Of a stretch of 64,000 nucleotides of DNA, positions 46,325 through 53,914 are shown piece after piece. The position numbers were made by a program, and so were the translations under genes. The stretch comes from CAZUMW01 sp964621615 (lineage in GTDB: Bacteria > Desulfobacterota > WTBG01 > CAIYCZ01 > CAIRTM01), in the NCBI GenBank assembly GCA_964621615.1, contig CAZUMW010000001.1, positions 186,001 through 250,000 on the forward strand, given 5' to 3'. The stretch's first letter is position 1. Every line of letters begins with the position of its first letter. Under the pieces are notes generated by a model. It did not search any database, had not been told where the DNA came from, and saw only the letters and a list, made by a program, of their open reading frames with translations.

Positions 46325-46445
46325 GCAGGGTACAGCTTCGGCTGTGCGTTTTGCCGCGGGCTGGTGGAAAGCACGGCTAAAGCCGCGCCCTACGGAAATG
46401 CAAATGGGTGAAACGTGGCACTGTAGGGTACAGCTTCGGCTGTGC
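46325..46445. repeat. REP cluster (three elements) between RyR-AAA and NUDIX-Rel genes
   Basis: Elements at 46325-46347, 46371-46394 (inverted) and 46423-46445 (GTAG start). It begins 27 bases after the RyR-AAA stop and ends 46 bases before the next ATG. Confidence 0.87.
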
Positions 46446-46491
46446 ACAAACATATACCATACACAGCGGCTGTGCCGCAGGAGGAGGGGCT

Positions 46492-47631
46492 ATGGCAGCG
46501 ACGAAGGCGGCAGCATCCAGGGAGCACCGGGGCCCGGTTATTTCGGTCCGCGCGTTCATTACCAGCGAAGAGGGAACGATTCTGGTTTTGAAGCGGTCAA
46601 AATCAAATTACGGCTCCGGCGCCTGGTGCCTGCCGGGCGGCAAGGTGGACTACGGCGACAGCCCCGAGCAGGCAATCGTTCGGGAGATTAAAGAGGAAAC
46701 CGGACTCCGGTTTAAAAACTATCACTTTCTTGCCTATCAGAACAGCCCGCCGCTGAAAAAGGGATTCATGCACTGTTTGAACATGTACTTTGCCGGCACT
46801 GCTGACGGCGATGTAAAAATAAACAGCGAGTCGGCGGAATACGCCTGGGTAACCCCGCAGAAAGCCAGAGCCATGAAGCTGGTGTTCGGCGCAGCCGATG
46901 TGCTTCCCCTGTATATGGAAACGGAAAAAGGCGCCGAGCGCGAGCTTGAGCTGCTCAACGAGGCCGCCCTTGCCGGCATCCCTGTTACCCGGAAGCGGCT
47001 GGCACAGATTCTTCCCCAGCCCGGCTTTTTCAAAAAGCTTCGGGCGGACATCGATATCTACGATCAGGTACGCAGGCGGGTGGTCGCCGGCCTTGAGCTG
47101 ATCCAGAGCCGACACATGCGCCACGGCGAGTCGATCGTGCTTTCCATCGGCTCCCGCACCAAGACCGCCCCGTCTATACTTGAAAAGATGGTCAGAAAGG
47201 GCCGCGACGGCGTACCCCGGCACTACACCACCTTTGACGACATGGCGGGTACCCGCATGAACGTCAGCTTTCTTGAAGACCTGCATACGGTAGTGGAGGA
47301 TATCAGGACATCGGGCGAATTTGCCATACGCGAGATCGACGACAAGGTAAAAAAGCCACTGGCGAGCGGCTACCGGGGCGTGCACCTGACCATTGAGGTC
47401 CCTCTGCCGAAGATCGACTTTGTGCCGCGCTGCGAGCTGCAGATCCGCACAGCCTACCAGGACTCGTGGGCAAGCAAAGCCCACGTGCTCACCTACAAGA
47501 GAAACGATATTCCCAAGCGCTATCTCGGAGAATTGCTGCGCCTGAGCAAGGCATTGCACGAGGCCGACAAGACCAGCGATGCGCTCAGAAAAAAAATAGA
47601 AGCAGCGGATGTAAAAAAGAAAAAGGTGTAA
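46492..47631 (+). CDS. NUDIX hydrolase fused to a RelA/SpoT-type alarmone synthetase
   Basis: 379 aa from ATG 46492 (strong GGAGGAGG). Residues ~15-140 are a NUDIX domain with box GGKVDYGDSPEQAIVREIKE (50-69) then ETGL; the first box Glu is Asp. Residues ~195-360 match the (p)ppGpp synthetase fold: SRTKTAPSILEKM (R/K...S-I..K, 220-232), DDMAGTRM (248-255), SGYRGVHL (291-298) and ELQIRT (314-319, catalytic Glu). No HD hydrolase, TGS or ACT domain. So a nucleotide pyrophosphatase and a pyrophosphotransferase are joined in one chain. Bounded by REP clusters on both sides and next to the RyR-AAA gene. Confidence 0.87.
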   Translation: MAATKAAASREHRGPVISVRAFITSEEGTILVLKRSKSNYGSGAWCLPGGKVDYGDSPEQAIVREIKEETGLRFKNYHFLAYQNSPPLKKGFMHCLNMYFAGTADGDVKINSESAEYAWVTPQKARAMKLVFGAADVLPLYMETEKGAERELELLNEAALAGIPVTRKRLAQILPQPGFFKKLRADIDIYDQVRRRVVAGLELIQSRHMRHGESIVLSIGSRTKTAPSILEKMVRKGRDGVPRHYTTFDDMAGTRMNVSFLEDLHTVVEDIRTSGEFAIREIDDKVKKPLASGYRGVHLTIEVPLPKIDFVPRCELQIRTAYQDSWASKAHVLTYKRNDIPKRYLGELLRLSKALHEADKTSDALRKKIEAADVKKKKV

Positions 47632-47639
47632 TGCCGTTC

Positions 47640-47862
47640 GTAGGGCCCCGCTTCAGCTGTGCATTATTTCACGGACCGGCGCAAGGCACGGCTAAAGCCG
47701 CGCTCTACGAAAACAGACGATAATATACCATGGCAATGTAGGGCACGGCTTCAGCCGTGCGAATATGTATCATGGGCTGTAGCAACGCATGGCTAAAGCC
47801 ATGCCCTACGGAAATGCAAACAGGTGTAGTGTGGGTATTGTAGGGCACGGCTTCAGCCGTGC
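47640..47862. repeat. REP cluster (five elements) between NUDIX-Rel and RAYT
   Basis: Elements at 47640-47662 (GTAG start split across), 47686-47709, 47738-47760, 47787-47810 and 47840-47862, alternating in orientation. This is the densest array in the window and it lies directly upstream of the transposase gene, as in known REP/RAYT loci. Confidence 0.9.
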
Positions 47863-47896
47863 ATATCATGAAAGGATAAATGGAGCTGGAGCCCCG

Positions 47897-48385
47897 ATGA
47901 CACCGGTATATAAAAAACGTATCAGGCTGAAAAGGTTCTCATACAAAGGCTGTCACCGGTATTTTGTAACCATCTGCGCTAAAGATAAAAAAACAGTATT
48001 TCACAACCGGCAGACAGTAAATTTTGTGCGTGAAGTGCTGTGCGCGTGTTCCCGTGAACATGCATTTATGATATGGGCGTATTGCTTCATGCCCGATCAT
48101 CTCCATTTGTTAATCGAGGGAACAGCGGAACATGCTGATATGAAAAAATTCATGGCAGCCTTTAAGCAGAAAACCGGCTACTATTATAAGCAGCAGAACG
48201 GTTTCGATCTCTGGCAGAAAAATTATTATGAGCATGTGTTGCGCCGGGATGAGGACACCCGCAGCACCATTCGATATATATGTGATAATCCGGTGAGAAA
48301 GGGGCTTGTAGCAGATTTCAGGGAGTACGAATTTCTGGGATCATTTGCAGATGACCGGGATGATGTATTGCAGGATATTATTTAA
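47897..48385 (+). CDS. REP-associated tyrosine transposase (RAYT, Y1/IS200-like)
   Basis: 162 aa. HUH fold: YFVTICAKDK strand, HUH motif PDHLHLL (H68, H70), and a helix with the likely catalytic Tyr in KNYYEHVLR (110/111). The C-terminal IRYICDNPVRKGL is typical of RAYTs. The ATG at 47897 follows GGAG; the frame upstream crosses REP DNA and is not coding. RAYTs nick REP palindromes carrying GTAG next to the hairpin. REPs of exactly that type flank this gene, so it is the probable mobiliser of the whole family. Confidence 0.9.
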   Translation: MTPVYKKRIRLKRFSYKGCHRYFVTICAKDKKTVFHNRQTVNFVREVLCACSREHAFMIWAYCFMPDHLHLLIEGTAEHADMKKFMAAFKQKTGYYYKQQNGFDLWQKNYYEHVLRRDEDTRSTIRYICDNPVRKGLVADFREYEFLGSFADDRDDVLQDII

Positions 48386-48391
48386 AATGAC

Positions 48392-48457
48392 GCACGGCTA
48401 AAGCCGCGCTCTACGGAAAATGAAAAAATGCCGGCGCGGCTGAGGCCGCGTCATGCG
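48392..48457. repeat. REP pair downstream of the RAYT gene
   Basis: REP at 48392-48415 and a degenerate copy at 48434-48457. Closes the RAYT segment just before the oadA stop codon. Confidence 0.8.
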
Positions 48458-48476
48458 AAAAGCCCGAAAGGATGCA

Positions 48477-50417
48477 TCAGGCCATAACAAACAGCACGTC
48501 GTCCTTTTTGACCTTGTCTCCGCTTTTAACACAAATTTGGACAACCGTCCCGTCTGCGGGCGCCGGTATGGCGTTTTCCATTTTCATTGCCTCAAGCACA
48601 ACAACCGTGTCTCCTGCCGTGACGGTGTCGCCCTGATTAACGGCGACGCTTACCACCATGCCGGGCATGGGGGCGGTTACCGCTGTGCCGTCTGCAGGGG
48701 CGGCCGGCTGCGGTGCGGGCGCCGGGTTTTTGGGTGGCTGGGCTGTCCTGGGCTGGGGTGGGGCCGGCACGGACGGCGCCCCGTCCGCCCCAACTTCCAC
48801 TTTGAAATATTCACCGTCAACATACACGTCAAATGCGCGAAGCGCGCCTTTGTTTTCGGGCGCTTTTTTATCGGGCCTGGCTATGACGCTTCCGGCTTTT
48901 GCCTTCGCAATGAGGTCAAGCTCGCTTTTTGCCTGCTCAAGGGTTTTGGGAAGCACTTCGGGAGGCGGGTCCTCAAGGCCGTACTTCCACTTGAGAAAGC
49001 GCTTTCCGGTCAGCGGATACAGGGCGCACAGAAGCACGTCGTCTATATCTGAGGATATATCCTTTATATCCTGCCGGGCCTTGTCAAGCTCGGGCTCAAT
49101 AATTTCGCCGGGCCTGCAGGTGATGGGCTCTTCACCGCGCGGATAGCCGGTGAGGGCCTTTTTGCGTATGGCGGGGTCTATGGGCGCAGGCGTTCGCCCG
49201 TAGAGGCCGAAGCACAGATCCTTAACCTGATCGGTAATGCGGGTGTAGCGCTCGCTGCCGGTATCGAACATGACATTGTTTACGGTCTGCACGCCGACGA
49301 TCTGGCTGGTGGGGGTGACCAGCGGCGGCTGGCCGAGCTCTTTCCGCACCCGGGGCAGCTCCGCATAGACATCATCGAGCCTGTCGATGGCGTCCATTTC
49401 CCGGAGCTGATTGGCGAGATTGGAGAGCATGCCGCCCGGCGTCTGGTGAAGCAGCACGTTTATATCGGTTATGGATACTTTTTCGTCGCTTAACAGCCGG
49501 CGGTATTTAGGCAGCACGTCACGCTCGAGAATCTGGTTTATTGCAACGAGCTGCCTGATGTCAAAGCCCGTGTCCCTGTTTGTCCCGAGCAGCGTCATCA
49601 CCACCGGCTCCACAGGAGGATGGGAGGTCCGGTTTGCGTACGGGGACATGCATGTATCGATAATATCGACCCCGGCTTCAATTGCCTTGAGCTGCGACAT
49701 GGCCGCCATCCCGGAGGTGCAGTGGCTGTGCATGTGAATCGGAACATCTGTTGCCTGTTTGAGGGCGGATATGATGGTGAACGCATCATACGGGGACAGC
49801 AGCCCGGCCATGTCTTTGATGCAGATGCTGTCTGCGCCGAGGGAGGCGAGCTCGCGGGCTTTGCCGACATAGTAGTCGAGGTTATAGACCTCACCGCCGA
49901 GACGCGGTTGTGTAAGCGTGTAGCAAAGGCATCCCTGAAAGTGCTTTCCAGCCTCCTTGATGGCAGGAACCACTGTTTCAAAGTTGCGGTAGTCATTGAG
50001 CGCATCAAAGGTCCGGAAAAAATCGACGCCGTTTTCAGCCGCCCGCTGCACGAACAGCCGGCACACATCATCGGCATAGTTGCGGTAGCCGACAAGATTC
50101 TGTCCGCGCAGCAGCATGGAAAACGGTGTTTTTTTAATATATTTTTTCAGCGTTCGCAGGCGCTCCCACGGGTCCTCGTTCAGAAACCGGTGCATTGCAT
50201 CAAAGGTTGCGCCGCCCCAGGTTTCCATGGCCCAGAAGCCGACATCATCCATCATTTCGGCAACCGGAATCATGTCTTCGGTGCGGCCTCGCGTCGCAAA
50301 CAGCGACTGATGGCCGTCTCGAAACGAAAGGTCCTGAACCTTAAGCGGATTGTCTGCCTTTTTCCTGTTTTTGCTGAATTCGGGTTCAGTTATTGTAACG
50401 CTGCTGTGCTCGACCAT
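48477..50417 (-). CDS. oadA: Biotin-dependent carboxyltransferase (oxaloacetate decarboxylase alpha / pyruvate carboxylase B)
   Basis: 646 aa. Carboxyltransferase TIM barrel: VQDLSFRDGHQSLFATR, GGATFDAMHRFL, metal-binding IHMHSHCTSG (~225), catalytic Lys in SICIKDMAGLL. A conserved tail domain follows, then a Pro/Ala linker and a C-terminal biotinyl domain with EAMKMEN. It moves CO2 between biotin and pyruvate/oxaloacetate. No OadG/OadB sodium-pump subunit or biotin carboxylase lies beside it, so oadA versus pycB cannot be decided. A small conserved gene lies just upstream. Confidence 0.9.
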   Translation of the reverse strand: MVEHSSVTITEPEFSKNRKKADNPLKVQDLSFRDGHQSLFATRGRTEDMIPVAEMMDDVGFWAMETWGGATFDAMHRFLNEDPWERLRTLKKYIKKTPFSMLLRGQNLVGYRNYADDVCRLFVQRAAENGVDFFRTFDALNDYRNFETVVPAIKEAGKHFQGCLCYTLTQPRLGGEVYNLDYYVGKARELASLGADSICIKDMAGLLSPYDAFTIISALKQATDVPIHMHSHCTSGMAAMSQLKAIEAGVDIIDTCMSPYANRTSHPPVEPVVMTLLGTNRDTGFDIRQLVAINQILERDVLPKYRRLLSDEKVSITDINVLLHQTPGGMLSNLANQLREMDAIDRLDDVYAELPRVRKELGQPPLVTPTSQIVGVQTVNNVMFDTGSERYTRITDQVKDLCFGLYGRTPAPIDPAIRKKALTGYPRGEEPITCRPGEIIEPELDKARQDIKDISSDIDDVLLCALYPLTGKRFLKWKYGLEDPPPEVLPKTLEQAKSELDLIAKAKAGSVIARPDKKAPENKGALRAFDVYVDGEYFKVEVGADGAPSVPAPPQPRTAQPPKNPAPAPQPAAPADGTAVTAPMPGMVVSVAVNQGDTVTAGDTVVVLEAMKMENAIPAPADGTVVQICVKSGDKVKKDDVLFVMA

Positions 50418-50478
50418 ACTACACCCCCGCTCTTAAAGGTTATGGCAATATTCGCGGCGATGCATGCTGCGCGCTTTG

Positions 50479-50700
50479 TTATGCACGGCGGTGGGTTCCG
50501 TGAAATGCCCGCATCTGCATCAGGTATCGGATGTGCATCTGCTGCTGGCGTGCGCTGACGGCCCAGAGATTGGAGCGCATGTGCTGTGGCGGTCCGGTCG
50601 GTTTTTCAATGGCGCGGTGTTGAGGTTCTTCCTGTTCGAGATACTGCAGCACGCCGCTGATTGCCGCGGTTACTTTTTTCCGGTCGTTTAGATTCTTCAT
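50479..50700 (-). CDS. Small protein linked to biotin-dependent carboxyltransferase genes
   Basis: 73 aa, no membrane helix. N-terminal AAISGVLQYLEQEE and C-terminal NLWAVSARQQQMHIRYLMQMRAF match, from memory, a short protein often found beside OadA/PycB genes, whose Leu/Met-rich helix may dock on the carboxyltransferase. It lies 62 bases upstream of oadA on the same strand, likely one operon. Its function is unknown. The RBS is weak. Confidence 0.6.
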   Translation of the reverse strand: MKNLNDRKKVTAAISGVLQYLEQEEPQHRAIEKPTGPPQHMRSNLWAVSARQQQMHIRYLMQMRAFHGTHRRA

Positions 50701-50835
50701 TATTACGGTACTATCAGTATCTGATTTCGGGATGGCTGAACGCCTTGTCTTTAGACGAAGGATACTATTGTTTTTGATTTGCCTGCCGACTAAGGAGCAG
50801 CAAAGTAATAATCAAAAAAACGCGAATAGGTAGAA

Positions 50836-50850
50836 CCTGCCCTTGGCAGG
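50836..50850. other. Short GC hairpin in the gap between crotonase and oadA operon
   Basis: CCTGCC ctt GGCAGG, a 6-bp stem. On the minus strand a T-run follows about 20 bases later, so it is at best a weak terminator of the crotonase gene. The rest of the gap (50701-50939) shows nothing clear. Confidence 0.3.
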
Positions 50851-50939
50851 GAATGAAAAATTGCAGTGTGCAGTAAAAGTGAATTTTCGCAGCTGAAGCA
50901 GCCCCTACCGCGCATAGTATTTTATAAATATACTAAAAA

Positions 50940-51722
50940 TCATGTTCCGCTGAACTGCGGGCGGCGCTTTTCAAGGAATGCGCGCATGCCCTCTTTCTGG
51001 TCTGCGGTTGCAAAGCACTTCAGGCAGCACTCTTTTTCGATTTCAAGACCGTCCCGAAGGGGAACCTCGATACCTCTGTTTATTGCCTGCTTTGCCTGCC
51101 TGAGGGCAAACTGGCCCTGCCTGCATATTTTTGCCGCCATGTCCATCGCGCAGTCGAGCACCCGCTCTCGTGGCACAATCCGGTTGATCAGTCCCGCCTC
51201 GAGCGCCCGGTGGGCCGTAATCAGCTCGCCGGTAAAAATAAGCTCTTTGGTGAGCGATGGGCCGATCAGACGGGCTGCACGCTGAGTCGCGCCCCAGCCG
51301 GGTATGATGCCGAGTATTGTTTCGGTAAGGCCGAACTGCGAGCGCTCCGATGCCAGGCGGATATCACAGCTGAGCGCGACCTCCATGCCGCCGCCGATGC
51401 AGTATCCGTTTATAGCGGCTATAACCGCTTTGTCCATATCCTGAACGGTATTGAACAGCGTGTGCCCCAGCTCGAGATAGGGCCTGGCCTGCTCCGGATA
51501 TTTTGTGCTCATCTCCTCGATATCCGCCCCTGCCACAAAGGATCTGCCTGCGCCGGTGAAAACCAGCACGCTGATTTCAGGGCGCTTTTCAATATCGCGT
51601 ATCGCTTCAAGTGTTTCCTCAAGTGTTTCGGTGTTGAGCGCGTTCATGACGTCAGGGCGGTTGAAGGTTATCAATGCCACACCACCTTGTACGTCGCAGA
51701 GTATGTTTTTAAAATCGCTCAT
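50940..51722 (-). CDS. Enoyl-CoA hydratase/isomerase (crotonase) family
   Basis: 260 aa from ATG 51722 (AAAGGGG upstream, N-terminus MSDFKNI). Crotonase fold: oxyanion-hole segment FVAGADIEEM, CIGGGMEVALSCDIRLAS with catalytic-type Glu, GLTETILGIIPGWGATQR with the second Glu, and AGLINRIVP. Both hydratase glutamates are present, so hydration of an enoyl-CoA is likely. It has its own promoter. Gene-level substrate unknown. Confidence 0.9.
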   Translation of the reverse strand: MSDFKNILCDVQGGVALITFNRPDVMNALNTETLEETLEAIRDIEKRPEISVLVFTGAGRSFVAGADIEEMSTKYPEQARPYLELGHTLFNTVQDMDKAVIAAINGYCIGGGMEVALSCDIRLASERSQFGLTETILGIIPGWGATQRAARLIGPSLTKELIFTGELITAHRALEAGLINRIVPRERVLDCAMDMAAKICRQGQFALRQAKQAINRGIEVPLRDGLEIEKECCLKCFATADQKEGMRAFLEKRRPQFSGT

Positions 51723-51794
51723 CGGCTGCCCCTTTCTGTTCCGTATGAATTTCCCGTCACTGAGCACAGGATGATTTCATGCAGTCACTTTTTT

Positions 51795-51824
51795 ACTATA
51801 GGTGGAACAGCGCAGGATAGTCAA
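51795..51824 (-). promoter_or_regulatory. Sigma-70 type promoter of the crotonase gene
   Basis: Minus strand: TTGACT (51824-51819), 18-base spacer, TATAGT (51800-51795). The predicted start is near 51788, giving a leader of ~65 bases to the ATG at 51722. Confidence 0.6.
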
Positions 51825-51888
51825 GGTAATTTCGTGGTCTGAAAGCAGCGATTATAATCACGTGGCGCCGCTCATAAACCGGTCCCGC

Positions 51889-52338
51889 CTATGAACTTCT
51901 GCGGCGTATTTCCCATGTGCAGCACCTGTCGCCCCGGGGTATCGCTTTTGTCAGCAGATATTCATACGCAGGATTGAGCCCCTCGCATATACCCTGTACC
52001 CATGCGGCGAGGACCTCGCAGCTTTCCGGCCTGAAATATGACCAGGGACACGACGGTATCTCGCGGATCACGTGATCACGGTGTTTTTTTACCAGTTCGG
52101 GCTCCATGCCGAAATACTGCTCGAAATCCATTAGCACCCGGGCAATGTCAACAGCCGTATCGGCTGTTTTGTCCCGCACGCCGTCCCTTCCGAGCTTTCT
52201 GAGTGCCGGCTCCAGCAGCTCCCGTGTTCTTTGGCTGCCGAGGGTATCTGAAAGATGTGCAATAATCGTGTTGTGAATTTTTCCCCAGCCGGTTATGAGA
52301 ACGTCGGCGGTTTCCGCCGCATCAGCGTTGGTGTTCAT
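51889..52338 (-). CDS. Putative L-2-amino-thiazoline-4-carboxylate hydrolase-like protein
   Basis: 149 aa, no signal peptide. The C-terminal part carries CEVLAAWVQGICEGLNPAYEYL and a terminal IPRGDRCCTWEI, which resembles the Cys- and Gly-Asp-containing end of ATC-hydrolase-like domains. Third gene of the DUF169 operon (22 bases after the FMN protein stop). Assignment is from motif recall; another small metal- or ligand-binding role is possible. Confidence 0.5.
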   Translation of the reverse strand: MNTNADAAETADVLITGWGKIHNTIIAHLSDTLGSQRTRELLEPALRKLGRDGVRDKTADTAVDIARVLMDFEQYFGMEPELVKKHRDHVIREIPSCPWSYFRPESCEVLAAWVQGICEGLNPAYEYLLTKAIPRGDRCCTWEIRRRSS

Positions 52339-52360
52339 AAAGCGCTGCCCCCTTTTTTCT

Positions 52361-52747
52361 TTACAGCAGCTGTTCGCCCGCTACCGCGCCCGGGCTTGTT
52401 GAGTACACGGATTCGACGTCGACAAGAATGACCCCTTTGGGCGTTTTGTCTTTTACCATTTTTTTTCCTGACTCGAACAGCTCTCCCGAGGTTTCAATGG
52501 AGGCGTTTCCCTTAAACTGATAGCCGGTTTTCTGGTTCCAGACCGATACGGATACCTTCGGGTTGAAGCCTATATTCATGACGGTTTTTCTCATGTAGTT
52601 GTCAACCAGCATGAGCCGCCCGTCTTCTGTAATGTCAGTGTAAAAAATCGGCACGGCATTGGGGGTCCCGGAGCTGTCTGTTGTGGCCAGCACCCAGATC
52701 GGCGTTTCAGAAAGCGTTTTTTTCATGTCCTCATTCAGCGTAACCAT
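52361..52747 (-). CDS. FMN-binding split-barrel (PNPOx-like) protein
   Basis: 128 aa. The pattern MKKTLSETPIWVLATTDSSGTPNAVPI, then GRLMLVDNYMRKTVMNI and NPKVSVSVWN is typical of pyridoxamine-5'-phosphate-oxidase-like FMN proteins. Likely binds FMN or F420-type cofactor as a small oxidoreductase. The start overlaps the DUF169 gene by 17 bases, so they are co-translated in one operon. Confidence 0.85.
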   Translation of the reverse strand: MVTLNEDMKKTLSETPIWVLATTDSSGTPNAVPIFYTDITEDGRLMLVDNYMRKTVMNIGFNPKVSVSVWNQKTGYQFKGNASIETSGELFESGKKMVKDKTPKGVILVDVESVYSTSPGAVAGEQLL

Positions 52748-53744
52748 GGTTTCTCCTTTCGTTCATACGTTGACAATTGTTTAGTGTCTGCAGCATGGCT
52801 GCGGCCGCAGCGGACGGCAGTACCGCAACCATCCGGCCGGGTGCGATACGCCCGCGCTGTCTCGATTCCGGGCACCCGAAAGAAAATGCGGGTGACTGCT
52901 TGTGGTGCGCGGCGACAACTGCGCCGCATACCGCCATGAAGCCGGTCAGGTGCTGGTCGAGCAGCGCGCCGTAGCACTGCTGCCATAGCCGCAGCACCCT
53001 CATCGCGCCTTCCGGCTGCATGTAGCTGACATACAGCTGGGCATCCTCGATTCGGCCCATCATAAGGGCGGTCACCGCCCTGTTCATGCGCGGCGACTGC
53101 CCGAGGATTCTGCGTATATGAGATAGATCGCTGCCCGATGCTTCTGCAATGTGCCGGGCCAGCTGTTCGTCAATATCGGCGTGCCCTAACGTGCGAAGCG
53201 CTCCCGGGCATGAGAGCTCCCCGCACGAGATGGAAAGGCTCTGCTCAAATGACCGGGACAGCGCTTCGCACATGCTGAATGCCTGCTGTCTGTCTGCCGG
53301 CTGACTGTTCAAAAACCGTATGCCGATCCATGGTGATCCGGTTGCCGATTCCAGCCGGCCAAAGGATGAGCAGTCACGCGCAATTTTTGACGGGGGCGGC
53401 TGCGGCACGTGACTTCCAGGCATAACGAAGGCGCTGCCGGGCAGCGATCCGCTTAAAAAAGCGGCAAGAACTTCATCTGCCGGTCCGCATATATTTGCAA
53501 TAACCTGCACGCCTTCACCCTGCAGGGCGGCATCGAGCTGTTCTGAAACAGCACCGCAAATAAGTGTGTCTATTCCCAGCTGCGCTATCTGTTGGGCACG
53601 GACAAAAGCATCTGCCGTATCCAGAGCCCTTTTTTCCTGCCCTGCCACCCGGGTCCCCTCTGTTGCCACGACAAGAATGGTGCAGGCTGCGTCAAGAACG
53701 GGCGAAATCCGCCCCTGCCAGTATGGAAGTGCTACCTTCATCAT
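52731..53744 (-). CDS. NifX/FeMo-cofactor-like domain fused to a DUF169 domain
   Basis: 337 aa from ATG 53744. Residues ~1-105: MMKVALPYWQGRISPVLDAA, RAQQIAQLGIDTLICGAVS, LDAALQGEGVQVIANICGPADEVL, the NifX/NafY-like metallocluster-binding fold. Residues ~130-310 match DUF169 (a CPGALRTLG segment, RMNRAVTALMMG, VCGAVVAAHH). I put the start at the double ATG because a perfect -24/-12 promoter ends at this point; any upstream start would lie inside the promoter. The gene is then essentially leaderless. Function unknown; controlled by the divergent activator is likely. Confidence 0.72.
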   Translation of the reverse strand: MMKVALPYWQGRISPVLDAACTILVVATEGTRVAGQEKRALDTADAFVRAQQIAQLGIDTLICGAVSEQLDAALQGEGVQVIANICGPADEVLAAFLSGSLPGSAFVMPGSHVPQPPPSKIARDCSSFGRLESATGSPWIGIRFLNSQPADRQQAFSMCEALSRSFEQSLSISCGELSCPGALRTLGHADIDEQLARHIAEASGSDLSHIRRILGQSPRMNRAVTALMMGRIEDAQLYVSYMQPEGAMRVLRLWQQCYGALLDQHLTGFMAVCGAVVAAHHKQSPAFSFGCPESRQRGRIAPGRMVAVLPSAAAAAMLQTLNNCQRMNERRNHGYAE

Positions 53745-53755
53745 TATACATATAA

Positions 53756-53771
53756 AGCAACGAGCGTGCCA
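53756..53771 (-). promoter_or_regulatory. Perfect sigma-54 (-24/-12) promoter of the DUF169 operon
   Basis: Minus strand reads TGGCACGCTCGTTGCT, an exact match to the TGGCACG-N4-TTGCA/T consensus. The -12 GC lies at 53758-53757, which places the start near 53745, one base before the ATG. ATGCAT boxes at 53791, 53848 and 53855 are possible enhancer sites. Confidence 0.88.
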
Positions 53772-53836
53772 CATATATTCCTAAAACATAATGCATTGAT
53801 TTAGCTTTATTTTATAAAAAATCAGCAGCTGGATAC

Positions 53837-53852
53837 TGGCGTAATTAATGCA
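53837..53852 (+). promoter_or_regulatory. Probable sigma-54 promoter of the activator gene
   Basis: TGGCGTAATTAATGCA matches the -24/-12 pattern at the GG and GC with correct spacing, with weaker flanking bases. Start would be near 53862, ~50 bases before the ATG at 53915. Suggests that the activator regulates itself as well as the divergent operon. Confidence 0.5.
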
Positions 53853-53914
53853 TAATGCATTCTTAATGCTCTAATGATATTGCAATTTGCACTATTATTG
53901 GATAGCATGATGCC

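Noticed and set aside
48453..49052. 199-residue rightward ORF inside oadA
   Set aside because: Shadow of the biotinyl/linker part of oadA in the opposite strand.
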